Assembly: GCA_018335575.1 (NCBI GenBank)
Contig: JAGXRT010000014.1
Location: 1 to 35,425 of the forward strand
DNA length: 35,425 nucleotides
Source of the DNA: Bacteroidota bacterium
GTDB lineage: Bacteria; Bacteroidota; Bacteroidia; Flavobacteriales; Flavobacteriaceae
Direction: 5' to 3'
Below the pieces are notes generated by a model. It was not told where the DNA came from, made no database searches, and worked only from the letters and a program-made list of their open reading frames with translations. Shown piece after piece: positions 7,810-15,192 of the stretch. Numbering within the stretch: the stretch's first letter is position 1; each line of letters starts with the position of its first letter. Position numbers and translations under genes: made by a program.

Positions 7810-8401
7810 CACTATCTATGGTTGCTGTGGTATCAATTACATTTCTAGGAATTCCTCCATCACCTAACATAAATTCAAATTTTGAATTTCTTGGAACTTT
7901 CTGTCCAACACGAACCTCTTTACCATTAAGTAACAATCCGCGCACAACATCCAATGCAATATCATTAACATAAGTAGGCTTGTCTCCTACCCTATATCCA
8001 ACGGCCAAAAGCAATGCAGTAGCTTGTCGGTTCGATTTTCCTAACACATCAGGTACCGAAATCAACTCGTAGGAAGATGGATTTAATTTAAGGTATATTT
8101 TACGATTTTCCTTTACAAAACTTCCTGCAATAGGACTTTGTTCTATAACTGATTTCCCTGGAAAATCAGGATTGTATTTCGTTGAATCTATAATCTCGTA
8201 ACGTAAATCGAGTTCTGTTAAAATTTCTTCAACCTGTTCAATTTCTATTCCGGCTAAGTTGGGAACTTCAATTTTTTGATAATGATTGGTCTTAAATTTA
8301 AGCCAAAACAAGGTCGCAATTACAACTACAAATAAACCAATTACAGCTAAAATTAACTGATTTAAGAACTCCTTACTTTTAAGAAATTTAATAAAACTCA
8401 T
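7790..8401 (-). CDS. PASTA domain membrane protein
   Basis: The product has 203 residues: a short cytoplasmic N-terminus, one transmembrane helix at about 15-35, and two PASTA-like modules (about 43-109 starting KIEVPNLAG, and about 112-182 starting ISVPDVLGK). PASTA modules bind peptidoglycan or beta-lactam-like ligands in penicillin-binding proteins and Ser/Thr kinases, but here there is no kinase or transpeptidase domain. It lies divergently from ddl (D-Ala-D-Ala ligase), consistent with a cell-wall role, and just upstream of rluD with a 20 bp overlap. The acidic C-terminal tail (about 185-203) looks disordered. The function is not established. Confidence 0.88.
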   Translation of the reverse strand: MSFIKFLKSKEFLNQLILAVIGLFVVVIATLFWLKFKTNHYQKIEVPNLAGIEIEQVEEILTELDLRYEIIDSTKYNPDFPGKSVIEQSPIAGSFVKENRKIYLKLNPSSYELISVPDVLGKSNRQATALLLAVGYRVGDKPTYVNDIALDVVRGLLLNGKEVRVGQKVPRNSKFEFMLGDGGIPRNVIDTTATIDSDEGIEF

Positions 8402-8421
8402 ATATTTTTTAATGTTTTGAA

Positions 8422-8429
8422 CAAAGATA
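8422..8429 (-). promoter_or_regulatory. -7 element of the PASTA-rluD-CAT operon
   Basis: The minus strand reads TATCTTTG, an exact TAnnTTTG match, placing a transcription start about 17 nt before the PASTA start codon. No clear -33 TTG is seen at the usual spacing. Confidence 0.55.
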
Positions 8430-8462
8430 ACAAAGGATGAGATAGTTTTTAGTATATTTTGA

Positions 8463-8470
8463 TAAATTTG
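8463..8470 (+). promoter_or_regulatory. -7 element of the ddl-coaD operon
   Basis: TAAATTTG, an exact TAnnTTTG match, would give a leader of about 18 nt before the ddl ATG at 8492. It forms a back-to-back pair with the PASTA operon promoter 33 bp away. The upstream TTTTT tract is only a weak -33 candidate. Confidence 0.55.
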
Positions 8471-8491
8471 TCTTTAAACTAAAATACTTAC

Positions 8492-9466
8492 ATGAAACAA
8501 AATGTTGCCATTATTATGGGTGGTTACTCATCTGAGGTAGAGATTTCGCTTAAATCTGGTGAAATGGTTTATTCAAATATTGATAGAAATTTATTTAATC
8601 CCTATCGGGTTAAAATCTTAAAAGACCGATGGGTTTTACTTAATGAAAACAACCAAGAATTTTCCATAAATAAACACGATTTTACGGCAACTATAGATAA
8701 CAAACACATAGTTTTTGATGTTGTTTTTAATGCAATTCACGGAACACCTGGTGAAGACGGAACAATTTTGGCTTATTTTAAATTACTGGGTCTTAAACAC
8801 ACTTCGGCTCCCTTTTACCAAATGGCACTTACCTTTAACAAACGTGATTGCCTAAGTGTTGCAAAATCTTATGGAATAAAAACAGCAACTTCGTATTACT
8901 TGAATAAAGGCCAAGAAATCAACGAAAAAGAAATCATTGATACTGTTGGACTTCCTTGTTTTGTTAAACCTAACAATGCCGGATCCAGTTTTGGTATATC
9001 GAAAGTAAAAGAAGCCAATCAATTAAAAAACGCAATCGATTTTGCTTTTAAAGAAGATACAGAACTCATAATTGAATCGTTTTTAGACGGAACAGAGGTT
9101 TCAGTAGGCGTTCTTGAATATAAGGGTGAAGTAAAAGTGTTACCTATAACCGAAATCGTTTCTGAAAATGAGTTCTTTGATTACGAAGCCAAATATTTGG
9201 GAAAATCACAGGAAATAACGCCTGCTCGTATTTCTATGATTCAGCAAAAAAACGTAGAAAAAATCGCTAAAAAGCTGTATGAGTCATTAAACATGAAAGG
9301 TTTTACGCGTTCAGAATTTATTTTAATTGAAAATGAACCATATTTCTTAGAAATGAATACTGTACCTGGATTAACTGCAGAAAGCATCTTGCCACAACAA
9401 GCTGCGAAAGCAGGAATTACGCAACAAGAATTATTTACAAACGCCATTATGATGGCTTTAAAATAA
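8492..9466 (+). CDS. ddl: D-alanine--D-alanine ligase
   Basis: The product has 324 residues, a normal Ddl length. The ATP-grasp fold is recognisable: MGGYSSEVEISLKSG at the N-terminus, HGTPGEDG at 83-90, the VKPNNAGSSFGISKV ATP-binding segment, and the C-terminal FLEMNTVPGLT metal-binding segment. It joins two D-alanines for the peptidoglycan precursor in the cytoplasm. The FDYEAKYL segment of the omega loop region has the tyrosine usual for D-Ala specificity, so D-Lac ligation is unlikely. coaD starts 5 bp after its stop, indicating an operon. Confidence 0.96.
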   Translation: MKQNVAIIMGGYSSEVEISLKSGEMVYSNIDRNLFNPYRVKILKDRWVLLNENNQEFSINKHDFTATIDNKHIVFDVVFNAIHGTPGEDGTILAYFKLLGLKHTSAPFYQMALTFNKRDCLSVAKSYGIKTATSYYLNKGQEINEKEIIDTVGLPCFVKPNNAGSSFGISKVKEANQLKNAIDFAFKEDTELIIESFLDGTEVSVGVLEYKGEVKVLPITEIVSENEFFDYEAKYLGKSQEITPARISMIQQKNVEKIAKKLYESLNMKGFTRSEFILIENEPYFLEMNTVPGLTAESILPQQAAKAGITQQELFTNAIMMALK

Positions 9467-9471
9467 CAATA

Positions 9472-9924
9472 ATGAGAAAAGCTGTTTTTCCGGGGTCATT
9501 TGATCCTATTACTTTAGGACATGTTGATATAATAGAACGAGCCTTGCCTTTGTTTGATAAAATAGTTATTGCCATAGGAAATAATTACGACAAAAAATAC
9601 ATGTTTAATCTAGATCAACGCAATCACTTTATTCAAAAAACATTTGAAGGAATTGATAAAATTGAAATCACAACATACGAAGGCCTAACTGTAGATTTTT
9701 GCAAAAAGAATAATATTGATTTTATTGTTCGTGGTTTAAGAAATCCCGCTGATTTTGAGTTTGAAAAAGCCATCGCTCATACCAATAGAGTAATGTCTAA
9801 AATAGAAACAATATTCTTGTTAACAAGTGCCAGAACTTCCTTTATAAGTTCCAGTATTGTTAGGGATATTATAAGAAATAACGGCGATGTTTCAAGCCTG
9901 GTTCCATCAGTTGTTATAGAATAA
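9472..9924 (+). CDS. coaD: Phosphopantetheine adenylyltransferase
   Basis: The product has 150 residues. The nucleotidyltransferase motif GSFDPITLGH is at 8-17 and the second ATP-binding motif ISSSIVRD is at 125-132, both intact; RGLRNPADFEFE is the typical pantetheine-site segment. It transfers AMP from ATP to 4'-phosphopantetheine, the penultimate step of coenzyme A synthesis, as a cytoplasmic hexamer. It lies 5 bp after ddl and 3 bp before the M14 peptidase gene, so the three are co-transcribed. Confidence 0.97.
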   Translation: MRKAVFPGSFDPITLGHVDIIERALPLFDKIVIAIGNNYDKKYMFNLDQRNHFIQKTFEGIDKIEITTYEGLTVDFCKKNNIDFIVRGLRNPADFEFEKAIAHTNRVMSKIETIFLLTSARTSFISSSIVRDIIRNNGDVSSLVPSVVIE

Positions 9925-9927
9925 ATT

Positions 9928-11667
9928 ATGCAAAAATTAATTCTAACGTTTCTATTATTAAGTTTTTCATTTTCAAAAGCACAATACTCACCCATATACG
10001 AAACTGTTTTTGAAAAATCATTTGGAAAAGAATCTGCAACCTACGATCAAACTATTGACTATTACAAGCTTTTAGCCAGAACACATCCAGAGATTAAAAT
10101 CAAAGAAATGGGAACCACAGACAATGGATTGCCATTACATTTGGTGATTTACAATATAGATCAACAATTCAATATCGAAAAAATAAAAAATTCTCAAAAA
10201 GCCACACTTTTGATTAACAACGGTATACATCCCGGTGAACCTGATGGAATTGATGCTTCTATGCTTTTTCTGAGAAATGTATTAAAAGATCCGCATTTAA
10301 AAAATAAATACAGAAATACAGTTATTTATATTATTCCTGTTTACAATATTGGCGGTGCTTTAAACAGAAATTCTAGTACAAGAGTAAATCAAAATGGACC
10401 TAAGCAATACGGATTTAGAGGAAATGCTAGAAACTATGATTTAAATAGAGATTTTATTAAAGCTGATACTAAAAACACGAAAGCCTTTTATGAAATTTTT
10501 CATCAAATAAATCCAGATGTGTTTATTGATACACATGTTTCAAATGGTGCAGATTATCAATACACTTTAACACATTTATTTACACAGCACAATAAATTAG
10601 GGAGTTCTTTAGGAGCCTTTTTAAATGAGCAAATGATGCCCTCTATTTTAGCTGATTTAAACAAGAAAAACATCCCTTCTACCCCTTACGTAAATGTTTT
10701 TAATGCACCTCCGGATAATGGATTTTCTCAATATTTTGACACCCCAAGATATACAACAGGTTTTACTTCTTTGTATAACACTTTAAGTGTTATGATAGAA
10801 ACGCATATGCTAAAACCATACGCCGACAGAGTACGAGTTACTTATGAGTTTTTATTAAGTGCACTAGATTACACAGATAGCAACTACACCAAAATAAAAT
10901 CAATGCGGGTTTTGGCGCAAGTAGAAAATCAAAAGTTAAAAAAATATCCCATACAATGGAAAATTGACAGTACAAAAATATCTCAGTTATCATTTAAAGG
11001 ATATGAAGCTGTATACAAAAAAAGTGAAGTTACGGGTTTAGATAGATTGTACTATGATCAATCAAAACCTTACGAAAAAAACATAAACTATTTCAATCAT
11101 TTTAAACCATCAAAAGAAATTGAAATTCCTAAAGCATATATTATTCCTAAAGGATGGTGGAATGTAATTGATTTATTAAAAGCAAATCAAATTAGGATGA
11201 CCCAACTTGAAAAAGATACCGTAATAACAGTAACTGCATATCAAATTGTTAATTATAAATCAAGAAACAAGCCATATGAAGGTCATTTTCAGCATTATCA
11301 AATAAATACTAACAGTTTTATTAAAAAAATAAAGTTTTTTAAAGGTGATTTTTTAATTCCTACAAATCAACCTGGTATACGATATTTGATAGAAACTTTA
11401 GAACCCGAAGCGGCCGATTCTTTTTTGAGTTGGAACTTTTTTGATTCCATTTTACAGGAAAAAGAAGGTTTTTCTCCCTATGTTTTTGAAGAAACTGCCA
11501 AAGAAATATTGAAAAACAACACCGATTTAGCCAAATCATTTGAGCTGCTAAAACAGACCGATGAAAATTTCAGAAAAAGCAGTTTTGCTCAACTTCAATT
11601 CATTTATAAAAACTCTGAATTTGCTGAGCAATCGCACTTAATTTACCCAGTATATCGCATTTTTTAA
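9928..11667 (+). CDS. Secreted M14 zinc carboxypeptidase-like protein
   Basis: The product has 579 residues with a signal peptide at 1-18 (cleavage near SKA/QY). The M14 zinc site is complete: H101 and E104 in NNGIHPGEPDG and H203 in FIDTHVSNG. The catalytic glutamate is E291 in VMIETHM, and R174 in DLNRDF is the probable substrate-carboxylate arginine. The C-terminal 270 residues are not part of the M14 core and I recognise no domain there. Export to the periplasm or outside is expected. Its place directly behind ddl-coaD hints at a peptide or cell-wall peptide substrate, but that is inference. The stop codon is interleaved with that of the convergent VTT gene inside TTTTTAAAAA. Confidence 0.87.
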   Translation: MQKLILTFLLLSFSFSKAQYSPIYETVFEKSFGKESATYDQTIDYYKLLARTHPEIKIKEMGTTDNGLPLHLVIYNIDQQFNIEKIKNSQKATLLINNGIHPGEPDGIDASMLFLRNVLKDPHLKNKYRNTVIYIIPVYNIGGALNRNSSTRVNQNGPKQYGFRGNARNYDLNRDFIKADTKNTKAFYEIFHQINPDVFIDTHVSNGADYQYTLTHLFTQHNKLGSSLGAFLNEQMMPSILADLNKKNIPSTPYVNVFNAPPDNGFSQYFDTPRYTTGFTSLYNTLSVMIETHMLKPYADRVRVTYEFLLSALDYTDSNYTKIKSMRVLAQVENQKLKKYPIQWKIDSTKISQLSFKGYEAVYKKSEVTGLDRLYYDQSKPYEKNINYFNHFKPSKEIEIPKAYIIPKGWWNVIDLLKANQIRMTQLEKDTVITVTAYQIVNYKSRNKPYEGHFQHYQINTNSFIKKIKFFKGDFLIPTNQPGIRYLIETLEPEAADSFLSWNFFDSILQEKEGFSPYVFEETAKEILKNNTDLAKSFELLKQTDENFRKSSFAQLQFIYKNSEFAEQSHLIYPVYRIF

Positions 11668-12287
11668 AAAATATAAAACAAGAAAATTGCATATACAAAA
11701 AATCGTACTATTCTAAAAATACCCAATACTAGCAACCATCTTATTGGATATGAAGTCATACCAGCTAATAAAGTTACCATTGAATAAGGAAGTGGAAAAA
11801 GCGCTGCAGTTACTATAAAAAACCCACCCCATTTTTGTAAGTAAATAAATATTTTTTGATTTTTTACCAACAGCCAATTATTTACAACGGGTATTTTAGC
11901 TGTTTTCCTTCCAATCAAAAAAGATAGTAATCCACCTAAATAAGATAAAACTGCTAATAAAGCTACTAGCCACCATTTATTGATACCAAAAGAAATAGCT
12001 TGCGGCTCTGACCAAACTATAAAAAGATCAGGCGGAATTAAGCCTAAAAAAGATTCAGACAAAGTAAATAAAAGATATACATATAAAGGTTCAACATTAT
12101 CTACGATATGGATAAAAACTTCTTTGGTTGAAATAATATAACGTTCGATTAAATAAACTACTACAACTAAAATTATAACAATTAAGGTTAAATTAACAAT
12201 ATTCCTCATTAGCAATCTAAAAAGTCCTGTACGCTTTAAATACTGATAATATAAATAAGTAAACCTATTAAATCCTTTCATAAGCAT
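11664..12287 (-). CDS. VTT/DedA-like (YqaA family) membrane protein
   Basis: The product is 207 residues from ATG 12287, or 205 from ATG 12281; nothing decides between them. It has a long helix at about 28-50, then hydrophobic segments near 70-90, 105-130, 150-175 and 180-205. The pattern GLIPPDLFIVW, then SYLGGLLSFLIGRK, then a ALFPLPYSMVTLLAGM segment resembles the VTT domain of YqaA/DedA proteins, with re-entrant loops. DedA-superfamily members include undecaprenyl-phosphate and other lipid carriers; the YqaA branch is uncharacterised as far as I know. It is convergent with the M14 gene and downstream of the Nudix gene (47 bp gap). Confidence 0.75.
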   Translation of the reverse strand: MLMKGFNRFTYLYYQYLKRTGLFRLLMRNIVNLTLIVIILVVVVYLIERYIISTKEVFIHIVDNVEPLYVYLLFTLSESFLGLIPPDLFIVWSEPQAISFGINKWWLVALLAVLSYLGGLLSFLIGRKTAKIPVVNNWLLVKNQKIFIYLQKWGGFFIVTAALFPLPYSMVTLLAGMTSYPIRWLLVLGIFRIVRFFVYAIFLFYIF

Positions 12288-12334
12288 TAAAAAATTACAC
12301 TGGAAGTTTCAAATACAATTATAACTCAAATATG

Positions 12335-12934
12335 CTAAAAACATTGTGCATCATGTAACAATATTTTAATATTTTCAAACATGCCTTCACTTAATTCTTG
12401 TAATTCATTTTTAGGTATAAACCTTACCGCTTTTATACCTTCCTCTAGTTGTGGAATTAGCTTTTCTTCGAATTCACTTATCATTTCAAACCAATATGTA
12501 ATTTTTAAAATTGGAAAATTTTTATCAAAATAGATGTGATATGTTGTAGGTAATTTTTTAATTATCTTCAGATTCTTAACACCACTTTCTTCTTGAACTT
12601 CGCGGATGGCGGTATCTTCAATTGATTCTCCTGCCTCAATTTTACCTTTGGGTAAATCCCAATGATTTAATCTATCAATCATTAAAACTTCTTCTTTTTT
12701 GGTTTTAACCAATCCGCCGGCAGCTTCTATTGCCTTGAAATTAGATTTAAAATCTGTCCACATATAATTTAAATCATTGTGGAATAGATTAATACCACGT
12801 AATCTATCTTCAAGAAAAAGCTGTATTAAATCGCTAATTTTTGTTGATTCATACGGAATCATTACATACGATTCTAAATTATTTTTAGAATCAGTTAAGA
12901 TGATTGGATTTTCTTTTATAAAAACTTTATACAT
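12335..12934 (-). CDS. Nudix hydrolase
   Basis: The product is 199 residues from ATG 12934; longer starts at 12955 would fall inside pyrE. The Nudix box GX5EX7REUXEEXGU is complete at about 98-119: GKIEAGES then REVQEESGV. An N-terminal extension of about 70 residues precedes the Nudix fold, as seen in many Bacteroidota members annotated as NUDIX/ADP-ribose-like hydrolases. It would hydrolyse a nucleoside diphosphate linked to another moiety, with Mg2+; the substrate cannot be read from sequence. The promoter lies within the start of pyrE, and its own start codon lies within the pyrE -7 element. Confidence 0.9.
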   Translation of the reverse strand: MYKVFIKENPIILTDSKNNLESYVMIPYESTKISDLIQLFLEDRLRGINLFHNDLNYMWTDFKSNFKAIEAAGGLVKTKKEEVLMIDRLNHWDLPKGKIEAGESIEDTAIREVQEESGVKNLKIIKKLPTTYHIYFDKNFPILKITYWFEMISEFEEKLIPQLEEGIKAVRFIPKNELQELSEGMFENIKILLHDAQCF

Positions 12935-12937
12935 TTG
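12930..12937 (+). promoter_or_regulatory. -7 element of pyrE
   Basis: TACATTTG is an exact TAnnTTTG match and ends 4 nt before the pyrE ATG at 12942. Transcription would therefore begin at or next to the start codon, giving a leaderless mRNA. The element contains the start codon of the divergent Nudix gene. A TTG (12904-12906) lies 23 bp upstream. Confidence 0.6.
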
Positions 12938-12941
12938 CAGC

Positions 12942-13583
12942 ATGATTAAAGACAAAGATATTGCAAAAAAAATTGCTGAATTACTTTTGCAGATTAAAGC
13001 CGTAAAAATTCAACCTTCAAATCCATTTACATGGGCCTCAGGATGGAAATCTCCTATATATTGTGATAATAGAATAATACTTTCATTTCCAATAATTAGA
13101 AATCATATTCGTCAAACTTTTGCAAAACAAGTTGTTGATGAATTTGGAAAACCTGATGTAATTGCTGGTGTAGCAACCGGAGCTATTGGTATAGGAATTT
13201 TAGTAGCAGAAGAATTAGGCCTTCCTTTTGTGTATGTTAGACCAGAACCTAAAAGTCACGGAAAACAAAACCAAATTGAAGGATTTTTAGAAAAAGGCAG
13301 TAATGTAGTTGTTATTGAAGATTTAATAAGTACTGGCAAAAGCAGTTTAAATGCTGTAACAGCCCTTAAAGAAGCAGGTGCTAATGTTAAAGGAATGGCT
13401 GCAATTTTTTCGTATGAGTTTGAAGAAGCTGCAATGAACTTTGCTACAAACAATTTAAAATTAATTACACTAAGTAATTACTCAACCTTAATTGAACAAG
13501 CCTTAAATAGCAATTATATTACCGATAAAGAATTAGAAACACTTAAAGATTGGTGTCAAAAACCAAGCGAATGGTTAAATTAA
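12942..13583 (+). CDS. pyrE: Orotate phosphoribosyltransferase
   Basis: The product is 213 residues from ATG 12942; an upstream in-frame extension would run through the Nudix gene. The PRPP-binding motif VVVIEDLISTGKS is at 122-134 and the family pattern FTWASGWKSPIYCDNR is at 29-44. The enzyme converts orotate and PRPP to orotidine 5'-phosphate in pyrimidine synthesis. Length matches PyrE. An SRPBCC gene starts 6 bp after its stop. Other pyrimidine genes (pyrR, pyrB) lie 12 kb away, so it is regulated separately. Confidence 0.96.
   Translation: MIKDKDIAKKIAELLLQIKAVKIQPSNPFTWASGWKSPIYCDNRIILSFPIIRNHIRQTFAKQVVDEFGKPDVIAGVATGAIGIGILVAEELGLPFVYVRPEPKSHGKQNQIEGFLEKGSNVVVIEDLISTGKSSLNAVTALKEAGANVKGMAAIFSYEFEEAAMNFATNNLKLITLSNYSTLIEQALNSNYITDKELETLKDWCQKPSEWLN
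12953..12960 (-). promoter_or_regulatory. -7 element of the Nudix gene
   Basis: The minus strand reads TATCTTTG, an exact match, within pyrE codons 4-7. It would give a leader of about 15 nt before the Nudix ATG at 12934. Confidence 0.5.
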
Positions 13584-13589
13584 ATAAAC

Positions 13590-13982
13590 ATGAATTTACA
13601 AAGTCCCAAAAAAAATGTAAATAAATCAGCAAAAGAACTTTTTGATTTATTTTCTAATGTTCAAAATTTTGAAAAGTTGATGCCTTCAACAGTTGAGAAA
13701 TTTGAAGCAGATCAAGACTCTTTTGTATTTGCCTTGAAAGGAATGCCCGAAATAAGATTGGTTTTAAAAGAAAAAGAACCCAATAGTAAAATTGTTTTAG
13801 GTGCAGCTAGCAGTAAGTTGCCTCCCTTTAATTTAACAGCAAGAATTAATGAAATTAACAATGTGCAATCTGAAGTTCAATTTTTCTTTGATGGAGACTT
13901 TAATCCAATGATTTCAATGATGTTAAAAGGACCGTTAACTAAATTTATCGATTCACTTTCAGAGAGTGTTGAAAGTTTATAA
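13590..13982 (+). CDS. SRPBCC family protein
   Basis: The product has 130 residues. The N-terminal AKELFDLFSNVQNFEKLMPSTVEKFE segment, the alternating strands after it, and the long C-terminal helix (about 110-130) are typical of the START/SRPBCC helix-grip fold. Such proteins bind hydrophobic ligands in a cavity; no ligand or reaction can be assigned. It follows pyrE by 6 bp and probably shares its transcript. It ends 1 bp from the stop of the convergent birA, with no terminator between them. Confidence 0.75.
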   Translation: MNLQSPKKNVNKSAKELFDLFSNVQNFEKLMPSTVEKFEADQDSFVFALKGMPEIRLVLKEKEPNSKIVLGAASSKLPPFNLTARINEINNVQSEVQFFFDGDFNPMISMMLKGPLTKFIDSLSESVESL

Positions 13983-13983
13983 T

Positions 13984-14718
13984 TTAGAGCATTGTAATTT
14001 CTTTTAAGTTGAATGATATTATTTCTTCATTTTCCAATTCAACTAAAAGTTTTCCAGCATTAGAAACGCCTATAATTTTACCTAAAAAAATAGTGTTCCT
14101 ACTATCTTTAAACATAGTAGGAATTTCATTTTTGTATAAAAGTGATTCATATTCGGATTTAATATCCTTAAAATCTGAAGAAACAACCCTCAAAAGCTGA
14201 ACTTCTAAAATTTTTAAAAAATTATCTAAAAGGGTATCTAAATTTGATTCTGATTTTAACTCAAGACTCAATGAAGTTACACGCGTTATGTTAGATGAAA
14301 ACGTATTTTGATTGACATTTAAACCGATTCCAATTATCGAATCAACTATCAAATTCTCATGAATCGTATTTTCAATTAATATTCCGGCTAGCTTATTTTT
14401 ACCTGACAAAATGTCGTTAGGCCATTTAATAGCAACTTTAGCATCTGGTAAATAAAAAGCACAAAGTTTATAAACTGCAATAGAAACGGCCATATTTATA
14501 TAAAAACTTTTAGCAATTTCATACTTATTAAATCGCTTTAAAACACTTAATGTCAGGTTTTTACCTGCATCCGATACCCAACTTGTACCCATCTGACCTT
14601 TACCATTAAACTGATAATCAGTCGTTACAACCGTAAAATCAGGTAAATGTGAATCTCTTTTTAATTTTTTAAGAAATTCGTTTGTAGAATCAATGGCATT
14701 AAGTTTGATAATATTCAT
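13984..14718 (-). CDS. birA: Biotin--[acetyl-CoA-carboxylase] ligase
   Basis: The product has 244 residues. The biotinyl-AMP binding loop appears as GKGQMGTSW (39-47), a variant of GRGRRGRxW, followed by DAGKNLTLSVL. KWPNDILSGKNKLAGILIE (98-116) is diagnostic. It attaches biotin to the carboxyl carrier protein. There is no N-terminal helix-turn-helix, so this is the monofunctional class and not a biotin repressor. It is divergent from rsfS. This birA/rsfS arrangement is common in flavobacteria. Confidence 0.94.
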   Translation of the reverse strand: MNIIKLNAIDSTNEFLKKLKRDSHLPDFTVVTTDYQFNGKGQMGTSWVSDAGKNLTLSVLKRFNKYEIAKSFYINMAVSIAVYKLCAFYLPDAKVAIKWPNDILSGKNKLAGILIENTIHENLIVDSIIGIGLNVNQNTFSSNITRVTSLSLELKSESNLDTLLDNFLKILEVQLLRVVSSDFKDIKSEYESLLYKNEIPTMFKDSRNTIFLGKIIGVSNAGKLLVELENEEIISFNLKEITML

Positions 14719-14769
14719 CGCAATAAAATATGCTGTTTTGTAAACTGTAATTTACACGTAAAAAAACAA

Positions 14770-14777
14770 TAACTTTG
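14770..14777 (+). promoter_or_regulatory. -7 element of the rsfS-ftsH operon
   Basis: TAACTTTG is an exact TAnnTTTG match and would give a leader of about 19 nt before the rsfS ATG at 14800. No good -33 TTG is found at 19-21 bp. Confidence 0.55.
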
Positions 14778-14799
14778 CAGCAAATCTAAAAATTTTTTA

Positions 14800-15162
14800 A
14801 TGGCAAAAAAACAAAAGAGTGCAGACGATTTAATCGCTGTAATATTAAAAGGAATTGACGAAGTAAAAGGACAAGAAGTACAATTGCTTGATTTAAGAAA
14901 AATAGAAAACTCCGTTTGCGAATATTTTATTATTTGCTCTGGAACCTCAAATACCCACGTTAATGCAATTAACGGCACCGTTCAAAAAATGGCAAGTAAG
15001 CAATTAAAAGAACATCCTTGGCATGTAGAAGGAGAACAAAATGCTGAGTGGATTTTATTAGATTTTATCAATGTTGTAGTGCATATTTTTCAAAAGAAAA
15101 CACGCGAATTTTACGACCTTGAAAGTTTATGGGGTGATGCAAAAATCACTTCAATTTCATAA
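14800..15162 (+). CDS. rsfS: Ribosomal silencing factor RsfS
   Basis: The product has 120 residues and matches the RsfS/Iojap fold over its whole length: YFIICSGTSNTHVNAI in the middle, then WHVEGEQNAEWILLDF, then VVVHIFQKKTREFYDLESLW. RsfS binds ribosomal protein uL14 and blocks 30S-50S joining when nutrients are low. It is the first gene of the rsfS-ftsH-LUD-cdsA-psd-ACBP unit, with ftsH 30 bp downstream. Confidence 0.95.
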   Translation: MAKKQKSADDLIAVILKGIDEVKGQEVQLLDLRKIENSVCEYFIICSGTSNTHVNAINGTVQKMASKQLKEHPWHVEGEQNAEWILLDFINVVVHIFQKKTREFYDLESLWGDAKITSIS

Positions 15163-15192
15163 AAAAGACTAAATTTATTTTAAAAACAACGA

